DNA of 8,852 nucleotides from Chloroflexota bacterium (GTDB taxonomy: Bacteria > Chloroflexota > Dehalococcoidia > GIF9 > UBA5629). Position 1 is the stretch's first letter. Each line of letters opens with the position of its first letter. The DNA lies in NCBI GenBank assembly GCA_026389695.1, contig JAPLHI010000135.1, positions 1 to 8,852 on the forward strand, in the 5' to 3' direction. The translations under genes and the position numbers were made by a program. The notes beneath the pieces are model-generated. The model searched no databases. It worked only from the letters and a program-made list of their open reading frames with translations, and was not told where the DNA came from. This document shows, one piece after another, positions 1 to 5,600 of the stretch.

Positions 1-331
1 TTAAAGCGATAAGCAGAGGAATTTTCCTTTCCATTAATTCAAGTGTCAGGTACAGATCCCGTTCCAGGTGCGTGGCGTTAATCACATTGATAATGACATT
101 GCCGTCCTGAATCATTTGCGTTGCTACATAGCTGGATTTACCACTGTCCTCGAGTGAATAAACACCGGGAACATCGATTATTTCCGCTGTATCCCCGGCT
201 ACTTTCATGAGGCCGGACGTATACCTGATTTGAGTGTCCGGATAATGGGGAGTAGTTATGTGTGAACTTGTCAGGTGTGAGAAAAGAACACTTTTACCGG
301 CGCCGGGATTACCGGCAAGTAGAATCTTCAT
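1..331 (-). CDS. feoB: FeoB, ferrous iron transporter, N-terminal G domain (partial, runs off window start)
   Basis: Only the first 110 codons are present. FeoB is an inner-membrane Fe(II) uptake protein with a cytosolic GTPase domain at its N terminus, and that domain is what is seen here. The P-loop (G1) reads GNPGAGKS at residues 7-14, and G3 reads DVPGVYSL at 53-60. They are followed by the FeoB-typical stretch INATHLERDLYLTLELME just before the window edge. The G4 motif and the membrane domain lie outside. The ATG at 331 is chosen because an in-frame TGA lies two codons upstream; the ribosome site is weak, so translation is probably coupled to feoA, which it overlaps by 23 nt. Two deviations are notable. 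The second Asn of the usual GNPNSGKT is Gly10. The Thr of the usual PGVTVE switch I aligns with Gln34 (local sequence YPDTQI, with a Thr one residue earlier). Identity as FeoB is strong from the LERDLYLTL region and the feoA neighbour. Confidence 0.9.
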   Translation of the reverse strand, partial: MKILLAGNPGAGKSVLFSHLTSSHITTPHYPDTQIRYTSGLMKVAGDTAEIIDVPGVYSLEDSGKSSYVATQMIQDGNVIINVINATHLERDLYLTLELMERKIPLLIAL

Positions 332-584
332 CAGTCAACCCATCAGGTATAACCAGTATTTTATCCGCGATACCCCGGCCCAATGCCACCTGCGTATTAT
401 CGATGCTTATGGTGATGGGCCCCCTGAAAAACATAGAGCAGAACCTGGTGATATGCTTACCGGGATGGATGCCCATGGCTGTGAGACGCTCGGTAATGGA
501 AGCACCCCCTATAATTTCAACTACGGTGCCTCCCCGGCCGTCCTTCATCCTGGTGAGTGCTATCTTATCCAAACCGGCGGTCAT
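309..584 (-). CDS. feoA: FeoA, small SH3-like ferrous iron transport protein
   Basis: This 91-residue protein has the FeoA-family layout: an opening strand (IALTRMKDGRGGTVVEI), a glycine pair, then LTAMGIHPGK at about residues 34-43, and a C-terminal strand ending with VALGRGIADKI. FeoA is a small cytosolic SH3-like protein that supports FeoB during Fe(II) uptake; its exact role (assembly or GTPase modulation) is debated. The ATG at 584 overlaps the fur stop codon in an ATGA arrangement and has a strong GGAGG site 8 nt upstream (593-597), so this start is well supported. Its end overlaps feoB by 23 nt. It is very likely co-transcribed with fur from the promoter near 1038-1066 and repressed by Fur when iron is plentiful. 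Confidence 0.92.
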   Translation of the reverse strand: MTAGLDKIALTRMKDGRGGTVVEIIGGASITERLTAMGIHPGKHITRFCSMFFRGPITISIDNTQVALGRGIADKILVIPDGLTDEDSTCR

Positions 585-1000
585 TTACGGCACCTCCGGC
601 AGTAGCCTGTCATATTGACTTCCGCTCCGACGATTTTAAAATCCCTCGCTTCCATGACATCCTTTTTTATTTTGCTTGAAAGCGGGTAAGTGAACTCAAT
701 TACCTTTCCACAACTGCGGCAAACAAGGTGATAGTGCTCACCTTCCTGCCTGGTCTCATAATGGTGGTGTTCCTGGCCGAAATGCAGTTCATCGATAATG
801 CCCATCTGTTTGAATTTTTGAAGTGTCCGGTATACTGTGGCAAGGCTGATACGCGCGCTTTTTTGCCGCGCCCGGCTATATATTTCATCGGCATCCAGAT
901 GCTGCCCGCCATCACTGATAATTTTGTAAATCAGCGCCCTCTGCTCAGTCAACCTCGAGCCGGGGTCCATTAATTTAGTTAGTTCCAGCTTCATTACCAT
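581..1000 (-). CDS. fur: Fur-family metal-responsive transcriptional repressor
   Basis: A 139-residue protein of normal Fur-family length. Residues 1-80 form the winged helix, with the recognition-helix signature SLATVYRTLQKF at 52-63; residues 80-139 form the dimerisation and metal-binding half. The structural zinc site is two CxxC pairs (C94/C97 and C134/C137). Candidate regulatory metal ligands are H34, H79/H80, H89, H91 and E102. In the GKVIEF segment the ligand is Glu, as in Fur; PerR peroxide sensors carry Asp there, so an iron sensor fits better than a peroxide sensor. The direct linkage to feoA and feoB (ATGA overlap) supports iron. It probably represses its own operon through the palindrome at 1018-1036. 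Two starts are possible, ATG at 1000 or ATG at 994; neither has a clear Shine-Dalgarno site. Zur or Mur function cannot be excluded from sequence alone. Confidence 0.92.
   Translation of the reverse strand: MVMKLELTKLMDPGSRLTEQRALIYKIISDGGQHLDADEIYSRARQKSARISLATVYRTLQKFKQMGIIDELHFGQEHHHYETRQEGEHYHLVCRSCGKVIEFTYPLSSKIKKDVMEARDFKIVGAEVNMTGYCRRCRK
593..597 (-). promoter_or_regulatory. Ribosome binding site of feoA
   Basis: GGAGG on the minus strand lies 8 nt before the feoA ATG at 584, inside the last codons of fur. It decides the feoA start and suggests that feoA can be initiated efficiently in addition to coupling with fur through the ATGA overlap. Confidence 0.75.
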
Positions 1001-1017
1001 GATAAATTAATATTGAT

Positions 1018-1036
1018 AATGCGAATCATTTGCATT
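1018..1036. promoter_or_regulatory. Fur-box-like operator (9-1-9 palindrome)
   Basis: Two 9-bp arms, AATGCGAAT and ATTTGCATT, flank a central C at 1027 and are inverted repeats with 8 of 9 positions matching. The overlapping 19 bp at 1015-1033 match the classic Fur box GATAATGATAATCATTATC at 15 of 19 positions by hand count. The palindrome covers the predicted transcription start of fur-feoA-feoB and abuts the -10 element, which is the usual place for steric repression. Binding by the adjacent Fur-family protein is inferred from this position and match. Confidence 0.75.
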
Positions 1037-1037
1037 A

Positions 1038-1066
1038 ATAATAGCAAAATCTTGGATTTAAATCAA
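1038..1066 (-). promoter_or_regulatory. Sigma70-type promoter of fur-feoA-feoB
   Basis: Read on the minus strand, a TTGATT -35 (1061-1066) is followed by a 17-bp spacer and a TATTAT -10 (1038-1043). The expected start point is near 1031, inside the Fur-box palindrome, giving a leader of about 30 nt to the fur ATG. Each hexamer has at least four consensus positions and the spacing is ideal. Confidence 0.7.
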
Positions 1067-1134
1067 ATTTCATCACCAGGGGACATGGATCAAAATTTAG
1101 TAAAAGGTTGGTTAAGCGTGATTAATAACAGGCA

Positions 1135-1740
1135 TTATTGAATTTTGGAGGAGATTTTCTCCAGTAGGATACGTGCTTTTTTGGCTGCTCTGGCCCTGTG
1201 ACTTATCTCGTTTTTCAGGTCAGGCGATATCTCCGCTATGGTTTTATTATATTCGGGTAGATAGAATACGGGGTCATAGCCGAAGCCATTTTCGCCCCGG
1301 GGCGCCAGGGCTATGAAACCGCTGCATTCCCCTTCTACTATGTGAATATTTCCATCCGGTTCCGCTATAGCTATCACGCACCTGAACCTGGCCTGACGTT
1401 TTTCACCCGGGACGTCCTTGAGCTTGTTGAGCAGGAAATTTACCCTATCGCTGTCATTCGCATTCTCCCCGGCGTACCTTGATGAACGGACACCCGGTTC
1501 ACCGCCGAGGACATCCACTTCCAGCCCTGAATCGTCAGCTAAAGTAAGGAGCCCGCTCAAGGCAGCGTAAAATGTGGCCTTGGAGCGGGCATTTTCTTCG
1601 AACGCAGGATAATTTTCCTCAGCTTCCTGATGAATATCGAGCTGGTCCAGTGTGACCAGTTCGAAGTTGAGATTTTTTAATAGCGAGCGGTATTCCGCCG
1701 CCTTGCCGCGGTTAGTGGTAGCCAGGAGAAGCTTGGGCAT
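1135..1740 (-). CDS. rdgB: RdgB/HAM1-family XTP/dITP pyrophosphatase
   Basis: This 201-residue protein is a full-length member of the Ham1/RdgB family. These cytosolic enzymes hydrolyse non-canonical purine triphosphates (dITP, ITP, XTP) to the monophosphate and pyrophosphate, keeping deaminated bases out of DNA and RNA. All family signatures are present: the N-terminal ATTNRGK (7-13), LADDSGLEVD (67-76) with its acidic pair, the nucleobase loop NGFGYDPVF (151-159) and ISHRARA (179-185). The ATG at 1740 lies 7 bp after the stop of the upstream FBP aldolase/phosphatase gene and has only a weak ribosome site, so it is probably expressed from the same transcript. No clear terminator hairpin was seen after its stop codon; the next promoter (for fur) begins about 70 bp further on. 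Confidence 0.96.
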   Translation of the reverse strand: MPKLLLATTNRGKAAEYRSLLKNLNFELVTLDQLDIHQEAEENYPAFEENARSKATFYAALSGLLTLADDSGLEVDVLGGEPGVRSSRYAGENANDSDRVNFLLNKLKDVPGEKRQARFRCVIAIAEPDGNIHIVEGECSGFIALAPRGENGFGYDPVFYLPEYNKTIAEISPDLKNEISHRARAAKKARILLEKISSKIQ

Positions 1741-1747
1741 GAAATAT

Positions 1748-2842
1748 CTAAATCTTTTCGAATTTGCTCTTCAATTTCTTCATGATCTGGGGCATGGTTG
1801 TGTACTCCATCTCGTCCAGCGGCAGCCGGTGCGGTTCAAACGGGCCGTGCCTTCTGAGCATATCGGCCATATCAAGCGCTTGCTGGCGGGCATTATTGAA
1901 GGCGAGGTCGTCGAACATATCAACCGGGCCAACCAGTTTGCCATGTGCCAGTTGAAATCCTGCGGCTATGACCCTGGGAGGACCGTCAAAACGCGTTGGA
2001 GTGCTCTGGTGAACGGCAACCGGCATTAACGGGCCGTGGTGCGAGCCGCGCATCCATCCCTCCACGATATGGGGACGGGCAAATGGCTCCAGCACCTCGC
2101 CGACTGCAGGGAAGATACCCTGCGCCCTGACTATGCAGACCGGGTCGTCCTTACCGACGTAGCGGCCGGCCAGCAACGACAGCTTCTGAGTTGATGAGCT
2201 GGCAGCTATTTCACCGGTCTCCCGGGAATATACAGTCTTTACCGAATAGCGTGACGGCGCCCCGATGAAAACCAGCATATCATACATGTCTTCGGGACAG
2301 TTGAACATCACCTTTTTACTCTCTTTGACATCGAGGACTTCAAATTTGAAGCCTTTATGCATATTGGTCGAGATGACCAGCCCGATAGTGTTAAAGGGGT
2401 CGCAGAATATGGAGTAAAGCGGCAGGTTCCAGGCGCCGGAAGCCGTTTTATCCGCCATAAATATGACGACGGGCTCTGCCTCTCTCTCTTCAAGCACCAT
2501 TTCGGCCACACCGGGGCCCTGTCCCTTAACGTTGCCCGAGAAGGCATCAGTGAGTAAGTCCTGGCCTGCGCCGTGCAGTTTTAATTTCTTGGCGATGGCT
2601 GTGCACCTGAGGAACGTGTCCCAGGCCATCTTGTGGACCCTCTTGTTATCCACGCCATATTTGTGAGTCATGATGAATTGAAGATCGTCTCCGCATCGCG
2701 TGACGTGGTAGTCGATGAGAAGCCCGGACTTCTTGGCTTTTGCCAGTGATTCTTGGCCCTCGGCAATCAAATCCGGGTGCATGCTGCAGTGGCCCACCCA
2801 TCCACCAATGTCAGCTTTGATTACGCTCAGAGTAACTTTCAT
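1748..2842 (-). CDS. fbp: Type V bifunctional fructose-1,6-bisphosphate aldolase/phosphatase
   Basis: A 364-residue protein matching the archaeal-type FBP aldolase/phosphatase. This cytosolic enzyme condenses DHAP with glyceraldehyde-3-phosphate and then dephosphorylates FBP to fructose-6-phosphate, which makes the gluconeogenic direction irreversible. Visible features include the opening KVTLSVIKADIGGWVGH, with Asp11 and His18 as expected metal/phosphate ligands, the acidic pair Asp52-Asp53, Asp131 in FMADKTASGAWN, and GRYVGKDDPV near residues 226-235. In that last segment Tyr228 and Lys231 correspond, at the same spacing, to the Tyr/Lys (Schiff base) pair known for the aldolase activity, so both activities are probably intact. 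The ATG at 2842 is supported by a GAAGGAG site 5 nt upstream. It is the first gene of a two-gene unit with rdgB. The family is typical of archaea and deep-branching, largely anaerobic bacteria, pointing to autotrophic or gluconeogenic growth. Confidence 0.95.
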   Translation of the reverse strand: MKVTLSVIKADIGGWVGHCSMHPDLIAEGQESLAKAKKSGLLIDYHVTRCGDDLQFIMTHKYGVDNKRVHKMAWDTFLRCTAIAKKLKLHGAGQDLLTDAFSGNVKGQGPGVAEMVLEEREAEPVVIFMADKTASGAWNLPLYSIFCDPFNTIGLVISTNMHKGFKFEVLDVKESKKVMFNCPEDMYDMLVFIGAPSRYSVKTVYSRETGEIAASSSTQKLSLLAGRYVGKDDPVCIVRAQGIFPAVGEVLEPFARPHIVEGWMRGSHHGPLMPVAVHQSTPTRFDGPPRVIAAGFQLAHGKLVGPVDMFDDLAFNNARQQALDMADMLRRHGPFEPHRLPLDEMEYTTMPQIMKKLKSKFEKI

Positions 2843-2847
2843 TTTGA

Positions 2848-2854
2848 CTCCTTC
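2848..2854 (-). promoter_or_regulatory. Ribosome binding site of the FBP aldolase/phosphatase gene
   Basis: GAAGGAG on the minus strand lies 5 nt before the ATG at 2842. The match is strong and settles the start. Confidence 0.8.
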
Positions 2855-2986
2855 AAGTATTTTATTTTATGGTCAAGTGGACTGGGTCCGGTAATAACTG
2901 GCAGGTTTTGAGACTGTAAAATGTGTAAAGGTACCCCATCCACAGGAGATCAGGCAGAATTGTTGCTGCGTTCACATCAAAGACTC

Positions 2987-3016
2987 AGTTTAGCAGAAAA
3001 TTGAATCTGATGTCAA
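2987..3016 (-). promoter_or_regulatory. Predicted sigma70 promoter of the FBP aldolase/phosphatase-rdgB unit
   Basis: On the minus strand a perfect TTGACA -35 (3011-3016) is followed by an 18-bp spacer and TAAACT (2987-2992), which has four of six -10 consensus bases. This would give a leader of about 135-140 nt before the ATG at 2842, in which I recognise no riboswitch or other structure. Confidence 0.5.
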
Positions 3017-3032
3017 AGCAGCGATAAAGCAG
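3015..3032 (+). repeat. Short direct repeat AAAGCAG between the divergent promoters
   Basis: AAAGCAG occurs at 3015-3021 and again at 3026-3032, an 11-bp period that places both copies on one face of the helix. The first overlaps the -35 of the leftward promoter; the second sits where the rightward promoter's poor -35 would be. A related TTAGCAG occurs at 2990-2996. Such a pair could be an activator site, but it is short enough to be chance. Confidence 0.3.
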
Positions 3033-3046
3033 ATCATGGCTCTCAA

Positions 3047-3055
3047 TGATATAAT
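3047..3055 (+). promoter_or_regulatory. Extended -10 promoter of the amrS-amrB-amrA operon
   Basis: TGA followed directly by a perfect TATAAT (3050-3055) makes an extended -10 element. No good -35 hexamer stands at the expected distance, which fits extended -10 promoters. The predicted start is near 3062, leaving a leader of only about 17 nt that carries the ribosome binding site. Confidence 0.6.
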
Positions 3056-3062
3056 TGTTTAA

Positions 3063-3072
3063 GGGAGCGAGG
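3063..3072 (+). promoter_or_regulatory. Ribosome binding site of amrS
   Basis: Two purine-rich blocks, GGGAG (3063-3067) and GAGG (3069-3072), lie upstream of the ATG at 3079. The second has a 6-nt spacer, which supports this start. Confidence 0.7.
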
Positions 3073-3078
3073 TAGTTT

Positions 3079-4122
3079 ATGCCGGAAGCGCTGCTATACG
3101 ACAAATTGCCCGGGCAAAGGGTGCGCTGTAATGTCTGTCAGTGGCGCTGTGTCATTAATCCCGGTAAGAGTGGAGTCTGCCGCGTCAGGAAAAATGATAA
3201 CGGAATACTCCGGCTGTTAAATTATGGCAGGGTATCTTCAATTGCTGCCGATCCGATAGAAAAAAAGCCTCTTTTTCACTTTTTCCCGGGTAGCCTGGTG
3301 TTTTCCCTGGGTACCATCGGATGTAATTTTCATTGTGATCATTGCCAGAACTGGGAAATTGCCTGTGTGGAGGAACCGGAACCCATTAGCGGGATTCTCC
3401 GTGAGATATCTCCTCAAGAAGTTGTACGTCTGGCCAAGCGCAATGACTGCGCTGGAGTTGCCTGGACTTATAACGAACCTACCGTCTGGTTTGAATATAC
3501 ACTCGATTCAGCCAAGATTGCCAGGGAGAATGGCTTATATACTGTTTATGTTACCAATGGTTATATAACACCTGAGGCCATGGACATGATCGGGCCCTAC
3601 CTCGATGCCTGGCGGGTGGATATAAAAGGATTTACCGATAAGCTGTATCGTGATCTGGCCAGAATATCCAGATGGCGCAGTATACTCGAAATGGCGGAGA
3701 GAGCTAAAAGCAGGTGGAATATGCACATCGAGGTAGTGACTAACATAGTGCCCACCATGAATGACGATACGGACCAGCTAACCGGCATAGCCGGGTGGAT
3801 TAAAGAGAAGCTGGGTGAACTAACGCCGTGGCATGTTACCAGGTTTCAGCCTCATCGAAATCTCAGATACCTTCCTCCAACTCCTATAGCGACTCTGGAG
3901 AAGGCTTACAATATCGGCAAAGAGGCAGGGTTACGCTTTGTATACCTGGGCAACGTGCCCGGTCATGCCCATGAAAATACGGTTTGTTACAACTGCGGCA
4001 GCACGGTGATTAAACGGGTGGGTTATAATACCGATATAATTGCCGTAAAAGAGTCAACATGTTCCATCTGCGGTGCGGAGCTTAATATAAGGACGTCTAC
4101 GAGTGCGGAGGCAGGAAAATGA
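3079..4122 (+). CDS. amrS: AmmeMemoRadiSam system radical SAM enzyme
   Basis: This 347-residue protein is a radical SAM enzyme of the AmmeMemoRadiSam type, related to pyruvate formate-lyase activating enzymes. The [4Fe-4S] motif CNFHCDHC (Cys82, Cys86, Cys89) follows the GTIG turn. An N-terminal cysteine cluster (Cys17, 20, 24, 34) with the pattern CNVC, RC, GKSGVC is typical of this family. Other family segments are WTYNEPTVWFEY (129-140) and DIKGF (181-185). The C terminus carries two CxxC pairs (303/306 and 328/331) that look like a zinc ribbon or extra metal site. It should cleave SAM to form a 5'-deoxyadenosyl radical; the substrate is unknown to me. It is the first gene of the operon, overlaps amrB by an ATGA, and is followed by amrA, the classic three-gene set. 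Its iron-sulfur cluster predicts oxygen sensitivity. Confidence 0.93.
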   Translation: MPEALLYDKLPGQRVRCNVCQWRCVINPGKSGVCRVRKNDNGILRLLNYGRVSSIAADPIEKKPLFHFFPGSLVFSLGTIGCNFHCDHCQNWEIACVEEPEPISGILREISPQEVVRLAKRNDCAGVAWTYNEPTVWFEYTLDSAKIARENGLYTVYVTNGYITPEAMDMIGPYLDAWRVDIKGFTDKLYRDLARISRWRSILEMAERAKSRWNMHIEVVTNIVPTMNDDTDQLTGIAGWIKEKLGELTPWHVTRFQPHRNLRYLPPTPIATLEKAYNIGKEAGLRFVYLGNVPGHAHENTVCYNCGSTVIKRVGYNTDIIAVKESTCSICGAELNIRTSTSAEAGK

Positions 4123-4925
4123 TCAGAAATGCAGCAGTTGCCGGCCAGTTTTACCCGGCCTGGCCGGATGAACTCCGGGAAATGATAAAGTATTTTTCCC
4201 CCGATCAAGCTACGAAAATTGATGCTGTAGGCGCAGTGTGTCCTCATGCCGGTTATGTTTATTCCGGTCCCGTAGCAGGGGAAGTAATTTCACGCATCAA
4301 CCTGACCGATACGGTTATTATCCTGGGGCCCAACCACCGGGGCCTGGGGAAGCCTTTCAGTATCATGACGGAGGGAAGCTGGAAAACACCGCTGGGGGAA
4401 GTGCGGATAGACTCCGAGCTTGCCGAAGCTATATTGAAAACCTCGACTAACATAGAGGAAGACAGTCTGGCTCACCGCCATGAACATTCTTTAGAAGTAC
4501 AGGTGCCCTTTCTGCAATACTTTAAGCCTGATATACGGATAGTGCCCATAGTTCTTTCGCTGGCTAACCCTTCGGTATACAAAGAAATAGGGAAGGCCAT
4601 AGCCGCAGCGGAAAAAGAGGCGGGTATTGAGGCTGTAATTCTGGCAAGCAGCGACATGACGCATTACGAGCCCCACGAAAGCGCCAAAGCTAAAGACAAG
4701 AAAGCGATTGAAGCCATACTGAATCTCGATGCCGATGAATTGATTAAGCGCATAGCAAAATACGATATTTCTATGTGCGGTTATGCTCCTGTGGTCGCCC
4801 TGATTACAGCAGCCATAGAGCTCGGGGCCGGAAAAGCAGAGCTGGTCAGATACCAGACCAGTGGAGATACATCCGGTGACTATTCAAGTGTAGTGGGATA
4901 CGCAGGGATTATAATCGGGAAATAA
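4119..4925 (+). CDS. amrB: AmmeMemoRadiSam system protein B, Memo-like
   Basis: A 268-residue Memo-family protein, distantly related to class III extradiol (LigB-type) dioxygenases. The family's candidate metal and active-site residues are all visible: His43 in CPHAGYVYSGPVAG (41-54), His73 in GPNHRGLG (70-77), Asp179 and His182 in ASSDMTHYE (176-184), and Cys220 in SMCGYAPV (218-225). HEHSLEVQVPFLQ (121-133) is another strong family segment. Human MEMO1 shares these residues and has been reported to bind metal, including iron and copper; the enzymatic reaction, if any, is not established as far as I know. The ATG overlaps the amrS stop (ATGA), so translation is coupled and the products are likely made in step. 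No signal peptide is seen, so it should be cytosolic. Confidence 0.94.
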   Translation: MIRNAAVAGQFYPAWPDELREMIKYFSPDQATKIDAVGAVCPHAGYVYSGPVAGEVISRINLTDTVIILGPNHRGLGKPFSIMTEGSWKTPLGEVRIDSELAEAILKTSTNIEEDSLAHRHEHSLEVQVPFLQYFKPDIRIVPIVLSLANPSVYKEIGKAIAAAEKEAGIEAVILASSDMTHYEPHESAKAKDKKAIEAILNLDADELIKRIAKYDISMCGYAPVVALITAAIELGAGKAELVRYQTSGDTSGDYSSVVGYAGIIIGK

Positions 4926-4937
4926 GAGGTACCCGCG

Positions 4938-5453
4938 ATGAAAAAGGAGATGCATCCCGTAGTACAACTGGCTAAAAAGGCCGTGGAAACCTACGTTAAG
5001 CAACACGAGGTCATTAAGCCGGAGGAGCTTACAGCTGAAATGCAGGAGCAGGCCGGGGTATTCGTCTCGCTAAAGAAATATGGTCAGTTACGTGGCTGCA
5101 TAGGTACCTTTGAGCCCACCCAACCTAATATAGCGGAGGAGATTGTAAGCAATGCTATTTCGTCGGCAACTTTTGATCCGCGTTTCCCTCCCGTACAGCC
5201 CACCGAGCTGGATGACCTGGAATATAGCGTTGATATCCTCACGCCGCCGGAGCCGGTGGAAAGCCAGGATGATCTCGATCCTAAAAAATACGGCCTGATA
5301 GTGCAGTCAGGCCACCGCCGGGGTCTGCTGCTTCCCGACCTTGAAGGAGTAAGTGATGTGGCAACCCAACTCTCTATTTGCCGTCAGAAGGCTCACATCG
5401 GCCCCTCTGAACCGGTGGAACTATACCGCTTCATGGTAAAAAGGTTCAAGTGA
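4938..5453 (+). CDS. amrA: AmmeMemoRadiSam system protein A, AMMECR1 domain
   Basis: This 171-residue protein is a single AMMECR1 domain. The family hallmark LRGCIG stands at 51-56 with its invariant Cys54; it is preceded by VFVSLKKYGQ (41-50) and followed by the conserved region ATFDPRFPPVQPTEL (77-91). The segment LEYSVDILTPPEPV and the C-terminal GLLLPDLEGV also fit the family. The human homologue AMMECR1 is linked to a developmental syndrome, but the molecular activity is not settled; the conserved Cys suggests catalysis or covalent chemistry. It starts 12 bp after amrB, with GAGG (4926-4929) 8 nt before the ATG. As the third member of amrS-amrB-amrA it completes a co-occurring set found across bacteria and archaea, in some cases as fusions. 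Confidence 0.95.
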   Translation: MKKEMHPVVQLAKKAVETYVKQHEVIKPEELTAEMQEQAGVFVSLKKYGQLRGCIGTFEPTQPNIAEEIVSNAISSATFDPRFPPVQPTELDDLEYSVDILTPPEPVESQDDLDPKKYGLIVQSGHRRGLLLPDLEGVSDVATQLSICRQKAHIGPSEPVELYRFMVKRFK

Positions 5454-5464
5454 TGTTGATCCGG

Positions 5465-5493
5465 TTGCCATGCCAAAATATATTTGTTATGGT
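5465..5493 (+). promoter_or_regulatory. Predicted sigma70 promoter of the FtsZ-like-rarA-hydrolase operon
   Basis: TTGCCA (5465-5470) and TATGGT (5488-5493) are separated by exactly 17 bp, with five and four consensus bases respectively. The start would fall near 5500, giving a leader of about 100 nt before the ATG at 5601. This fits the gap of 147 bp after amrA, but readthrough from the amr operon is also possible because no terminator hairpin is evident. Confidence 0.45.
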
Positions 5494-5528
5494 ATATAGC
5501 AAGTTAAAATAATGCTGTGCCTGATTCA

Positions 5529-5538
5529 CTGCATGCAG
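5529..5538. repeat. Perfect 10-bp palindrome CTGCATGCAG in the leader of the FtsZ-like gene
   Basis: CTGCATGCAG is its own reverse complement and lies about 30 bp downstream of the predicted start point. It has no loop, so as RNA it is a poor hairpin; as DNA it could be a dimeric repressor site. A 10-bp palindrome is weak evidence by itself. Confidence 0.3.
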
Positions 5539-5585
5539 AGTACAAACTACGCACTATTTGAAGGATGCATATCCGAAGCCTCCCT

Positions 5586-5590
5586 GGAGG
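5586..5590 (+). promoter_or_regulatory. Ribosome binding site of the FtsZ/tubulin-like gene
   Basis: GGAGG is followed by a 10-nt spacer to the ATG at 5601. The core is strong with a slightly long spacer, and it is the best start in the region. Confidence 0.65.
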
Positions 5591-5600
5591 TTAATCAAAA

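Noticed and set aside
258..618. Two overlapping plus-strand frames of 115 and 118 codons
   Set aside because: They lie antisense to feoA and feoB, which have strong family motifs; the peptides show no recognisable domain and no good ribosome site.
1067..1134. Possible terminator after rdgB
   Set aside because: No GC-rich stem followed by a T-run is visible on the minus strand in this stretch.
1652..2029. A 125-codon plus-strand frame antisense to rdgB and the FBP enzyme gene
   Set aside because: It is fully explained as a shadow of two well-supported minus-strand genes and has no recognisable motif.
3042..3063. Possible second Fur box over the amrS promoter (AATGATA near the TATAAT)
   Set aside because: Only the left half matches a Fur box; the right half departs from it and there is no convincing inverted repeat.
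5454..5500. Possible terminator hairpin after amrA from the CCAT and ATGG half-sites
   Set aside because: The matching arms are only four bases, far apart and not followed by a T-run, so no terminator can be supported.
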